Assembly (NCBI GenBank): GCA_016296205.1
Contig: JAEDJS010000040.1
Coordinates: 1 to 16,821 of the forward strand
DNA length: 16,821 nt
Source of the DNA: Treponema sp.
Lineage (GTDB): Bacteria > Spirochaetota > Spirochaetia > Treponematales > Treponemataceae
Direction of reading: 5' to 3'
The notes beneath the pieces are model-generated. The model had not been told where the DNA came from. It worked only from the letters and a program-made list of their open reading frames with translations, and did no database searches. Position 1 is the stretch's first letter. Every line of letters begins with the position of its first letter. Shown piece after piece: positions 7,975 through 15,338 of this stretch. A program made the translations under genes and the position numbers.

Positions 7975-8068
7975 ACTTGCGTTTTGTGATTGAACTGTCG
8001 CAAGTTAAAATTCAACCTGGGTAAATCAGTCACTTGACCAAAATTAATTTTTTTTAAGAGGTCTTATT

Positions 8069-9361
8069 ATGGTAAAGGCAATCGTTGGTGCTAACTGGGG
8101 TGATGAAGGAAAAGGTAAAATCACAGACATGATGGCACAGGACGCAGACATTGTTATTCGTTTTCAGGGGGGTGCAAATGCAGGTCATACAATCGTAAAC
8201 AAATACGGAAAATTTGCACTTCACACACTTCCATCAGGAGTTTTCTCAGAAAAGACAACAAGCATTATTGGAAACGGTGTTGCACTTGATGTTCCAAAGC
8301 TTTTTGCAGAATACAATGAAGTTGTTTCTAAAGGTGTTCCTGCTCCAAAACTTCTTGTTTCAGACAGAGCACAGATGGTTATGCCATACCACATTGATTT
8401 TGACACATTCGAAGAAGAAAGACTTGGAAAAGCAAGCTACGGTTCTACAAAAAGTGGCATTGCTCCTTTCTACTCAGACAAATATTCAAAAATCGGTTTC
8501 CAGGTAAGTGAACTCTTTGGCAGCGTGGATGCACTTAAAAAACACATCCACAAAGTTGCAGAAATCAAAAACGCTTTGCTTGTAAACTTATACCACAAAG
8601 ACCCAATTGATGAAGAAAAACTCTTTAACACAATGATGGAATACAAAAAGATGATTGAACCATACGTTTGCGATGTTTCATCATTCCTCTGGAAAGCCGT
8701 AAAAGAAAACAAAACAATTCTTCTTGAAGGACAGCTTGGTTCACTCAAAGATCCAGATCATGGAATTTATCCGATGGTAACTTCTTCTTCTACATTGGCC
8801 GCTTACGGAGCAATCGGTGCTGGTATTCCACCTTACGAAATCAAGCAGATTGTAACAGTTTCAAAAGCATATTCTAGTGCAGTAGGAGCCGGAGCATTTG
8901 TTTCTGAAATCTTTGGAGAAGAAGCAGACCAATTGCGTCGCCGTGGTGGTGACGGTGGTGAATTTGGCGCAACAACTGGTCGTCCACGCCGCATGGGTTG
9001 GTATGACTGTGTTGCAACAAAATACGGATGCCGCATTCAGGGAACAACAGACGTAGCCTTTACAGTTCTGGACGTTCTTGGCTACCTTGATGAAATCCCA
9101 GTTTGTGTTGGATATGAAATTGATGGAAAAGTTACAACAGAATTCCCAACAACTTCAATTCTTGAAACAGCAAAACCTGTTTTAGAAACACTTCCAGGCT
9201 GGAAATGCGATATTCGTGGAATTAAAAAATACGAAGATCTTCCGGAAAACTGCCGTGGTTACATCGAATTCATCGAGCGCCACATTGGTTTCCCAATTAC
9301 AATGATTAGTAACGGTCCTGCACGAGAAGACATTATATTCCGCCAGAGCCCTCTTAAATAA
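8069..9361 (+). CDS. purA: adenylosuccinate synthetase
   Basis: PurA joins aspartate to IMP with GTP, the committed step from IMP to AMP. The 430-residue product has the standard length and all key motifs: NWGDEGKGK at 9-17 with catalytic Asp12, GGANAGHT at 34-41 with catalytic His40 (E. coli Asp13 and His41), GNGVALDV, LLEGQLGSLKDPDHGIYPMVT, and the substrate-loop segment FGATTGRPRRMGWYD. The C-terminus ends near SNGPAREDII as expected. AAGAGGT precedes the ATG. It is unlinked by strand from purE, purM and purN but lies next to them, and has its own promoter and a palindrome near the start site. Codon use is ordinary for a well-expressed gene here. Confidence 0.97.
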   Translation: MVKAIVGANWGDEGKGKITDMMAQDADIVIRFQGGANAGHTIVNKYGKFALHTLPSGVFSEKTTSIIGNGVALDVPKLFAEYNEVVSKGVPAPKLLVSDRAQMVMPYHIDFDTFEEERLGKASYGSTKSGIAPFYSDKYSKIGFQVSELFGSVDALKKHIHKVAEIKNALLVNLYHKDPIDEEKLFNTMMEYKKMIEPYVCDVSSFLWKAVKENKTILLEGQLGSLKDPDHGIYPMVTSSSTLAAYGAIGAGIPPYEIKQIVTVSKAYSSAVGAGAFVSEIFGEEADQLRRRGGDGGEFGATTGRPRRMGWYDCVATKYGCRIQGTTDVAFTVLDVLGYLDEIPVCVGYEIDGKVTTEFPTTSILETAKPVLETLPGWKCDIRGIKKYEDLPENCRGYIEFIERHIGFPITMISNGPAREDIIFRQSPLK

Positions 9362-9382
9362 TCAGCACAAATAAAATAATAA

Positions 9383-9464
9383 GGGGCTGTCCAATAAGTT
9401 CTGTCATGCTGAATCAGGTTCAGAATTACAGGGCTTAATTCTTCTAGGACAGCCCCATTTTTTT
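9383..9464 (+). terminator. long-stem terminator containing a degenerate repeat
   Basis: GGGGCTGTCC (9383-9392) and GGACAGCCCC (9447-9456) form a perfect ten-pair stem followed by A and seven T, so the element can end purA transcripts. The 54-base interior carries GTCATGCTGAAT-type sequence (9403-9427) with a smaller palindrome (CTGAA with TTCAG), related to the array at 13436-13922. The long interior is unusual for a terminator and suggests a small inverted-repeat element. Confidence 0.6.
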
Positions 9465-9477
9465 AAGGATTCAAAAC

Positions 9478-10023
9478 ATGAAATTTCTTATTGCTTCAGA
9501 TATTCACGGATCTGCCAGCTATTGCCACAAATTGCTGGAAAGATTTAATGCAGAAAATGCAGACAGACTTTTTCTTTTGGGAGATATTCTTTACCACGGT
9601 CCAAGAAACGATCTTCCAGAAGGTTATAATCCAAAAGAAGTAATTTCAATGCTGAATCCTTTAAAAGAAAAAATATTCTGCGTTCGGGGAAACTGTGACA
9701 CAGAAGTAGACCAGATGGTTCTGGAATTCCCGATTCTTGCAGACTACGCAATTTTAGAAAACGCCGGCCATATAATTTATGCAACCCACGGCCATATTTA
9801 CGGCGAAAAAAATCCGCCAATGCTCCACAAAGGAGACATTCTTTTAAACGGTCACACTCATATTCCAGCATTCAAGGAATACCAGAATTTTACTTACATC
9901 AACCCGGGCTCAGTTTCTATTCCAAAAGAAAATTCCCACCACGGATATATTCTTCTTGAAAACAACATTTGGCTCTGGAAAGATCTGGACGGAAAAACAG
10001 TAAGAAAAGAAAATTTAAATTGA
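9478..10023 (+). CDS. yfcE: YfcE-type metallophosphodiesterase
   Basis: This 181-residue protein matches E. coli YfcE along its whole length. YfcE is a Mn-dependent phosphodiesterase active on model phosphodiesters; its natural substrate is not settled. The metal-site motifs are complete: SDIHG (Asp8, His10), LLGDILYHGPRN (Asp36), RGNCD (Asn72), ATHGH (His104, His106), GHTH (His126, His128), followed by NPGSVSIPK. The near-identical GPRN-LPEGY and EVDQM segments set this apart from the general MJ0936 family. AAGGA lies upstream of the ATG. It sits just after the purA terminator element; cotranscription by read-through is possible. Confidence 0.93.
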   Translation: MKFLIASDIHGSASYCHKLLERFNAENADRLFLLGDILYHGPRNDLPEGYNPKEVISMLNPLKEKIFCVRGNCDTEVDQMVLEFPILADYAILENAGHIIYATHGHIYGEKNPPMLHKGDILLNGHTHIPAFKEYQNFTYINPGSVSIPKENSHHGYILLENNIWLWKDLDGKTVRKENLN

Positions 10024-10138
10024 ATTTTTGAATCAGCTTGAAGAAATTCAACCTGGGAAAACTCACCATTTTAAAAACCTAAGTGATTACAATTTTTGCA
10101 GAAGTTTAATTTTCTGGAATTTAAACACCAATAGCAGT

Positions 10139-10186
10139 AAAATTAAAAAGGCAGAAATTTATGAAAACTACCATAAATTTTCTGCC
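10139..10186 (-). terminator. terminator of the Nif11-like gene
   Basis: On the minus strand a 14-pair stem with a single bulged base (arms 10172-10186 and 10150-10163, eight-base loop) is followed by a T-rich tract starting with five T. It lies about 30 bases after the stop of the 50-residue gene. The plus strand has a matching stem but no T run, so it acts for the minus strand. Confidence 0.8.
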
Positions 10187-10217
10187 CTTGATTCTAAATT
10201 ATCTAATATTTATAAAA

Positions 10218-10370
10218 TTACTGCAAACCTGCAATCAAATCATTTTCACTGGCATTTACACCCTGAGCTGTTGCCCATTCAACTAAAGTTCCGTTGTCTA
10301 CAGCGTTTTCAAATTCTGCCTGAAATGCTTTGTCGCTCTTAATCTTATTTCTCAATTCTTCAATTGTCAT
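10218..10370 (-). CDS. 50-residue Nif11-domain-like protein
   Basis: The frame encodes MTIEELRNKIKSDKAF, then QAEFENAVDNGTLVEWA, then TAQGVNASENDLIAGLQ and a TAA stop. The spacing of hydrophobic residues, the central acidic-Asn turn and the A-x-x-x-G-x-x-x-S-x-x-D-L ending fit the Nif11 domain, seen as a leader in many ribosomally made peptide precursors and also alone in small proteins. Here nothing follows the domain: no GG cleavage site with a core peptide, and no Cys, Ser or Thr cluster. Expression signals are excellent: TTTACA-17-TATAAT promoter, AGGGG about eight bases before the ATG, and a hairpin terminator after the stop. It is a single-gene unit between yfcE and the DUF2062 gene. 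No modifying enzyme or exporter is in the window. Family assignment is by pattern only. Confidence 0.75.
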   Translation of the reverse strand: MTIEELRNKIKSDKAFQAEFENAVDNGTLVEWATAQGVNASENDLIAGLQ

Positions 10371-10414
10371 CTTAACTTCCCCTCAATTGTATTGTGGTCT
10401 ATGATATATTTTAA

Positions 10415-10443
10415 ATTATACACCAGATTTTTGTATTTGTAAA
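10415..10443 (-). promoter_or_regulatory. promoter of the Nif11-like gene
   Basis: On the minus strand TTTACA (10438-10443), a 17-base spacer and a perfect TATAAT (10415-10420). It is the best sigma-70-like promoter in the window and points only at the 50-residue gene. Confidence 0.78.
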
Positions 10444-10545
10444 CAAATTTTTCCAAAATGTCTAATCTTATTTTAAATATAAAAAAATTGTTCATAACTT
10501 ACAAAATCATTACCTTTTTAAATAGTGCAATTTTTTATTTTTAAT

Positions 10546-10553
10546 GGTATAAT
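10546..10553 (+). promoter_or_regulatory. extended -10 promoter abutting a start codon
   Basis: TGgTATAAT has its TG at 10545-10546 and the hexamer at 10548-10553; no good -35 is visible. Transcription would begin about seven bases after the hexamer, at or next to the A of the ATG at 10560, and no Shine-Dalgarno separates them. The message is therefore probably leaderless. Confidence 0.55.
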
Positions 10554-10559
10554 ATTATT

Positions 10560-11087
10560 ATGTTCAAGCCAGCAGTTAAATTACTAAAAGCCATGAGCAG
10601 CAACACAAACCCTTCTGAGATTTGTCATGCCGTAGCTCTTGGAACAATTCTGGGATTAATGCCCAAAGACAATTTATTGTGGTACATTTTATTTGTACTT
10701 TTCCTTTTTTGCAGAATTCAACGCAGTGCCTTTACTGTTTCTCTTGTAATTGCAACTTTACTGGCACCACTTTTTGACCCCCTCTTCAACTGGATTGGAA
10801 ATCAAATTCTCACAATAGAAAAATTTTATCCATTTTACAAATCCTTCCTTGATGTTCCATTTTTAAGTTTTACCAAGTTGAATAATTCAATCGTTATGGG
10901 AAGTTTTATTGCCGGCATTGTCTGTTACATTCCCGTTTATTTTATTACAAAAGGATTTTTAATTTTGTGGCGGAACTTCTTAAGTGGTTTTGTAAACAAG
11001 TTAAAAATCGTTCAGGTTATTAAAGGACTGCCATGGGTAAAAAAATTAACAAAAGCCGCATCACTGGCAGTTTCGGTAAGGAGTTAA
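10560..11087 (+). CDS. DUF2062 membrane protein (TIGR03546-type)
   Basis: This 175-residue membrane protein has a DUF2062-like N-terminus: SNTNPSEICHAVALGTILGLMP at residues 14-35, where a helix approaches the membrane. Hydrophobic segments follow at ~38-51, ~57-80 and ~110-137, and the C-terminus is basic. From family knowledge, TIGR03546 proteins are uncharacterised and usually sit beside a TIGR03545 gene, as here. The start at 10560 is kept because the conserved domain begins almost at once, although no ribosome-binding site precedes it. Its last bases (AAGGAGT then TAA) supply the Shine-Dalgarno of the next gene, which starts two bases after the stop. The two products are thus made together and probably form a complex in the inner membrane. 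Function unknown. Confidence 0.82.
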   Translation: MFKPAVKLLKAMSSNTNPSEICHAVALGTILGLMPKDNLLWYILFVLFLFCRIQRSAFTVSLVIATLLAPLFDPLFNWIGNQILTIEKFYPFYKSFLDVPFLSFTKLNNSIVMGSFIAGIVCYIPVYFITKGFLILWRNFLSGFVNKLKIVQVIKGLPWVKKLTKAASLAVSVRS

Positions 11088-11089
11088 AA

Positions 11090-13441
11090 ATGGAAAACAA
11101 TGAATCCCAGAGCAGCAAACTCCCGGTGGCACCAGAGCAAATTGATTCAGCGCAAATTGATTCAGCAGAGAATTCAGGACAGTCTGATTCAACATTAAAA
11201 AAAGAAAGAACTTATTCACTGCCAAAAATATTTTTAAAAAATTACACTCCGGAGCAAGTAGAAAAAAAACTTGTAAAAAAACTATATCTTCCTCAGGACA
11301 AGCAGATTGTAAGAAATCTTTTTACAACACTGGTCGCAGATCCAGACCACAAGTTTTCAAAAAAAGAAATCAAAATTTACAAAAAACTTGCAAAAGAAAT
11401 TAAAAAGCAGAACAAAAGGTGGCTTAAATTCATACCACTAATTGCAGTAATTGCAGCAATTATTGCACTTATAGCAGTTGTGGCAGCTTTTAAAAATACA
11501 TGGACACGCAAAGCCATAAAAAGTTCTTGCGAAGCAGTGTTCAGTGCAAAAACAGATGTGGGGTATGTAAACTTAAGTCTTTTTAAGGCAAATCTTACAG
11601 TAAAAAATATTGCAGTTGGAAATAAAAACGATTTTTTTAAAAACCTTTTTGAAGCCCGCAATATTACAGTTGATTTTGACCTTAATCAATTGCTGCGGGG
11701 AAAATTTGTTGCAGAAAATCTTGACCTCACCGAATTCCTAGTCAACACAGACCGAACCACCAGCTGTGAACTTGTAGAAAAAAAATTAAAACAGCAGCAA
11801 AAACAGGAAGCACTGGAAAAGAAAAAAGCTCAATTTATGAATTCCCTTGAGCAGGTAAAAGATGATTCAATCACTCAGATAAAAAACAAAGCCAGTCAGC
11901 TTCTTGGCGGAACAAATGTAGAAGAAATTGCCGCCACATTGCAGAATGAACTTAAAACTCCCGGCCTGGTAAAAACAGTTACTTCTCAGGCAGAAGAAAT
12001 GAAACTTCGATGGGAATCAACACCGGCTACACTTACCTCACAGGTAAAAGAATTTTCAGACAGTGTTTCGGCACTGGCACAAACAGATATTTCAAAAATT
12101 GCAGACAAAAAAGTGCTGGCAAAAACACTAAATGAAATTATAGACGCTCTTTATGCAGAAGAAAAACTGGAGAAAAACATTAAGAAAATCACTGGTGATT
12201 TAAAAAATGACGTCCAGACAATCAGACAGTGCCAGAGTGATATTTTAGAAGCAGTTGAACATGACAAAAATTATGCATCAGAAAAACTCACAAGTATTGC
12301 AGGAGCAGTAAACGAAAGTAAAGTGCTTATTGAAAATTCATTTAACACACTTGCCTGTGCTATTCTTGGAAAATATTATACTTACATTCTTACTGCAATT
12401 GAATACAGCAATAAATTAAAAGAAGCCAGCAACACAGAAGCCGCAAGAAAAGCAGAAAAAATTATAAAATCACTAAAAGACACAGGCAGTTCTTTACCAG
12501 ACGGAACAAAAATAATTAAGAAAGAAACAAAAAAAGCCGGTGAACGCAGATTAAAAGGAACTACTTACTGGTACGGCATGGATTCTGCAAAATTCCTCAT
12601 TCAAAAAGCACATGCCACCGGACAGGGGTTTGACGCAGAAATCAGGGAAATTACAACTGACCAGAACATTAGAAACCTGCCATTAAGCTTTAACGGAACT
12701 CTTAACAAGGGAGAAATTAATCACAGTGCAAAAGCAATAATCGATGCAAGAAAACTTTCCCAAGAACCATTATTAACTATGGGCTACGACGGTAAAGGAT
12801 TTAATACTGTTTTTGACGGCAGAACAATTGCAGAAAAATGCGGTATTCCAAGCGTTAACGGAATTTCAAATATAAGTGCTGAGTTAACTGGAAGTTCGGA
12901 AGGTTTTGCAATCACAGGAAGCTTTAACCTTAAAAATGCAACAGTTCAAAGCGACGGTTTTGAAAACGAATTTGTTACAAAATATTACAACGTGGCTTTA
13001 GGTTCAATTAAAAATGTTGACGTAAACTACAGCGTAAAATATGATCCCTCTTTTGGAATTATAATCGATCTTGACGGGGACTTTAAAAATATTTTTGCCG
13101 ACGCAATGAAATCAACAATTACAACAATCGGTGGAGATGCAAAAAAAGCAGCAGTTACAAAAATCAATGAAGAATTGAATAACAGTTCAAATGAAGTGAT
13201 TGCTAAGATAAAAGAGTTTTTAGAAATAAAAGGACAAATTGATATTCAAAACTCAGACCTGCAGATAATTAAAAAGACACTGGAATTAAAAAAACGTGAA
13301 ACAGAAGAAAAAATCGATTTAATTGCAAAGAAGGCCACATTAAACGCACTGAACAAATTATTAGGTGATGATGTTGATGATGAAACAAAAGAAAAAATCA
13401 GCAGCGGAGCCGTAAACAAAGTAAAGAAAACATTAGACTAA
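11090..13441 (+). CDS. TIGR03545-type membrane-anchored protein with AsmA-like region
   Basis: The 783-residue product is large and uncharacterised. I place the start at 11090, after AAGGAG, rather than at the ATG 57 bases upstream, which would overlap the DUF2062 gene. The N-terminal ~110 residues are hydrophilic and cytoplasmic; residues ~112-134 form one membrane helix (WLKFIPLIAVIAAIIALIAV). A periplasmic stretch follows with AsmA/TamB-like strands (VGYVNLSLFKANLTVKNIAV, then NLFEARNITVDFDLNQLLRG). The middle is long, charged, helical and probably coiled-coil (~230-440). A second strand-rich part contains LSFNGTLNKGEINHSAKAII and GISNISAELTGSSEGFAITG. The ending is Lys- and Glu-rich. A perfect 15-base tandem duplication (11137-11166) encodes QIDSA twice. 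A role in envelope or lipid handling is inferred from the AsmA-like segment; identity with TIGR03545 is by pattern and pairing. Confidence 0.78.
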   Translation: MENNESQSSKLPVAPEQIDSAQIDSAENSGQSDSTLKKERTYSLPKIFLKNYTPEQVEKKLVKKLYLPQDKQIVRNLFTTLVADPDHKFSKKEIKIYKKLAKEIKKQNKRWLKFIPLIAVIAAIIALIAVVAAFKNTWTRKAIKSSCEAVFSAKTDVGYVNLSLFKANLTVKNIAVGNKNDFFKNLFEARNITVDFDLNQLLRGKFVAENLDLTEFLVNTDRTTSCELVEKKLKQQQKQEALEKKKAQFMNSLEQVKDDSITQIKNKASQLLGGTNVEEIAATLQNELKTPGLVKTVTSQAEEMKLRWESTPATLTSQVKEFSDSVSALAQTDISKIADKKVLAKTLNEIIDALYAEEKLEKNIKKITGDLKNDVQTIRQCQSDILEAVEHDKNYASEKLTSIAGAVNESKVLIENSFNTLACAILGKYYTYILTAIEYSNKLKEASNTEAARKAEKIIKSLKDTGSSLPDGTKIIKKETKKAGERRLKGTTYWYGMDSAKFLIQKAHATGQGFDAEIREITTDQNIRNLPLSFNGTLNKGEINHSAKAIIDARKLSQEPLLTMGYDGKGFNTVFDGRTIAEKCGIPSVNGISNISAELTGSSEGFAITGSFNLKNATVQSDGFENEFVTKYYNVALGSIKNVDVNYSVKYDPSFGIIIDLDGDFKNIFADAMKSTITTIGGDAKKAAVTKINEELNNSSNEVIAKIKEFLEIKGQIDIQNSDLQIIKKTLELKKRETEEKIDLIAKKATLNALNKLLGDDVDDETKEKISSGAVNKVKKTLD

Positions 13442-13922
13442 ATCCGGAATCTCCCGCACCGTCATTCCGGACTTGATCCGGAATCTCCCGCACTGTCATT
13501 CCGGACCTGATCCGGAATCTCTTTGGAGAGAGATCCTGAAACGAGTTCAGGATGACGGTAGTTGGTGTCATTCCGGACCTGCTTCGGAATCTCTTTGCCA
13601 TTGTCCAAACGCGAGATCCTGAAACGAGTTCAGGATGACGGTAGTTGGTGTCATTCCGGACTTGATCCGGAATCTCCCGCACCGTCATTCCGGACCTGAT
13701 CCGGAATCTCTTTGGAGAGAGATCCTGAAACGAGTTCAGGATGACGGTAGTTGGTGTCATTCCGGACCTGATCCGGAATCTCCTGCACCGTCATTCCGGA
13801 CCTGATCCGGAATCTCTTTGGAGAGAGATCCTGAAACAAGTTCAGGATGACGGTAGTTGGTGTCATTCCGGACCTGATCCGGAATCTCCCACACCGTCAT
13901 TCCGGACTTGATTCGGAATCCC
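13436..13922. repeat. array of 27-base palindromic repeats in 106-base superunits
   Basis: Two related 27-base units fill the space between the convergent TIGR03545 and hisS genes. Unit A runs GTCATTCCGGAC to GGAATCTC, with ATTCCGGA and TCCGGAAT as arms around five bases. Unit B, in the opposite orientation, has arms ATCCTGAA and TTCAGGAT. Complete A copies start at 13461, 13495, 13567, 13650, 13684, 13756, 13790, 13862 and 13896; B copies start at 13530, 13613, 13719 and 13825. A-A-B with short linkers makes a 106-base superunit (13461, 13650, 13756, and partial at 13862); the unit at 13567 is 83 bases and lacks its second A. A truncated A copy at 13436-13453 overlaps the TIGR03545 stop. Such hairpin-rich arrays can act as two-way terminators. 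Frames across it are not genes. Confidence 0.93.
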
Positions 13923-13924
13923 TT

Positions 13925-15211
13925 TTAAATATTAAACTCCTCAACTGTACAGTCAACTGTTTCGCGAGTCTGCAAATTCTTAAGAAGGAATTTACCTGAT
14001 GCACACTGTTCTGCACTCATCATAATTCCCCATTTAATTCCTTTCTTTTCTGCAACCCCATACTGCTGGACAATTTTCTTTGCTTCCGGGAAAACTTCAA
14101 CACTGTAGCCTTTTGCTCTTAACAAACCTGCCAGTTTCTGATATTCAACACAAAGACTGTCATCTGTGTTAAAGATTTCAACATCAACATAACTGCCCTT
14201 CTTTTCTGTAATACCAAGCTGTTCAAGACCTGCAATAAGTCTGTCCAAGCCAATAGATGCACCAACACCTGGAACTCTGTCTTTCATGTAAAGTCCCGCA
14301 AGATTGTCGTAACGGCCACCAGAACAAACTGAACCAATTGAAGGAAGGTCGTTAAGGAATGTTTCATAAACAATACCAGTGTAATAATCAAGACCTCGGG
14401 TAATACTTGGATCAAGTTCAAAGCTGTCTGCAATTCCTGTTTCCTGCATCATGCTGTAAATCTTTGCCATGCGTTCACTGTCTTCTGCCTTACCGCCGGC
14501 CATTTCTTCTATGTGAGAAAGAGTTTCTGTAAAGCTGGATTTTTTCTGAATGTAATCAAGAATCAACTTTGCATTTTCTTCTGAACCACAAATTTCTGTA
14601 AGTTCCTGAACAACTGCATCAACTCCAACCTTTGCAAGCTTATCAACTGTGCGCAAAATATCTTCACTCTTTTCTTGAACCTGAAGCTTTGCAAGGAACC
14701 GGTTAAAAATGCCCCTGTGGTTAACTTTGATTGTAACATTTTCCACACCGATTTCTTTAAGAGAAGCTTTCATCAGACTCAAAATTTCAAAATCACTGGA
14801 AGGACTGTCACTGCCAACAATGTCAAAGTCACACTGAACAAATTCACGGTAACGTCCGGCCTGTGGTTTTTCTCCCCGCCAGACTTTTGCAATATGATAA
14901 CGCTTAAATGGGAAATAAAGTTCATCTTTATGTTCAGCAGTAAAACGAGCAAAAGGAACAGTAAGGTCGAATCTTAATGCAACGTCCCGCCCACCATTGT
15001 CTTCAAATCTAAACACCTGTTTTTCTGTTTCGCCATTACTTTTGCGAAGAAGAATTTCTGAATATTCCAAAACAGGAGTATCAATTGGAACAAATCCATA
15101 AGAGCGGAAAACTTTAATTACTTTTTCCTGCAAACCAGTTCTAAGGATTTCCTGCTCCGGCAAAAAGTCTCTGAAACCTTTTAAAATTTTTGGCTGAATC
15201 AAATTACCCAT
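13925..15211 (-). CDS. hisS: histidyl-tRNA synthetase
   Basis: HisRS charges tRNA-His. The 428-residue product is of normal length and has the class II core: GFRDFLP (12-18) near motif 1, LRFDLTVPFARF (79-90), motif 2 with YHIAKVWRGEKPQAGRYREF (105-124, Arg112), the histidine-specific TRGLDYYTG (271-279), GGRYDNL (298-304), and motif 3 GVGASIGLDRL (315-325). A C-terminal anticodon-binding domain starts near 340. AAAGG precedes the ATG. The gene is divergent from coaX across a 127-base spacer. Its stop lies three bases from the last palindromic repeat, so the array probably serves as its transcription end. Confidence 0.97.
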   Translation of the reverse strand: MGNLIQPKILKGFRDFLPEQEILRTGLQEKVIKVFRSYGFVPIDTPVLEYSEILLRKSNGETEKQVFRFEDNGGRDVALRFDLTVPFARFTAEHKDELYFPFKRYHIAKVWRGEKPQAGRYREFVQCDFDIVGSDSPSSDFEILSLMKASLKEIGVENVTIKVNHRGIFNRFLAKLQVQEKSEDILRTVDKLAKVGVDAVVQELTEICGSEENAKLILDYIQKKSSFTETLSHIEEMAGGKAEDSERMAKIYSMMQETGIADSFELDPSITRGLDYYTGIVYETFLNDLPSIGSVCSGGRYDNLAGLYMKDRVPGVGASIGLDRLIAGLEQLGITEKKGSYVDVEIFNTDDSLCVEYQKLAGLLRAKGYSVEVFPEAKKIVQQYGVAEKKGIKWGIMMSAEQCASGKFLLKNLQTRETVDCTVEEFNI

Positions 15212-15296
15212 TTTACTTACCTTTTATTCTTCTTAGAATTTTCTTTTTATAATTTCTTTTAGAATTTATAGAATAGATTTTTTGTTTAAATTAGAA

Positions 15297-15302
15297 TATA
15301 AT
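15297..15302 (+). promoter_or_regulatory. coaX -10 element
   Basis: A perfect TATAAT lies 36 bases ahead of the chosen coaX ATG; no convincing -35 is seen. Transcription would start near 15309, which is downstream of the in-frame ATG at 15282, so that earlier ATG would not be on the message. The same 127-base spacer must also hold the hisS promoter, for which I see only weak A+T-rich candidates. Confidence 0.5.
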
Positions 15303-15338
15303 ATATCACATAAAATTTCAATCAAAGGCGGAAAAAAA

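Noticed and set aside
10028..10342. 104-residue plus-strand open frame
   Set aside because: It runs antisense through the terminator and most of the Nif11-like gene, has no ribosome-binding site, and its product has no family resemblance.
11033..11089. Upstream ATG extending the TIGR03545 protein by 19 residues
   Set aside because: It would overlap the DUF2062 gene by 55 bases and lacks a Shine-Dalgarno, while the ATG at 11090 has AAGGAG correctly placed.
13398..13866. Two minus-strand open frames (about 120 and 71 residues) across the repeat array, with products like PDQVRNDTNYRHPELVSGS
   Set aside because: They are translations of the palindromic repeats in a frame without stops. Such repeat-derived frames are a known source of false genes, and no ribosome-binding site or unique sequence supports them.
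13436..13922. CRISPR array
   Set aside because: The repeats are themselves palindromic with short loops, occur in both orientations, and the linkers are few, short and repeated rather than unique spacers of constant length. No cas gene is present.
15282..15338. Upstream ATG extending CoaX by 19 residues
   Set aside because: It lies ahead of the TATAAT promoter element, and the family starts at the DIGNTN strand; the ATG at 15339 has AAAGGCGG.
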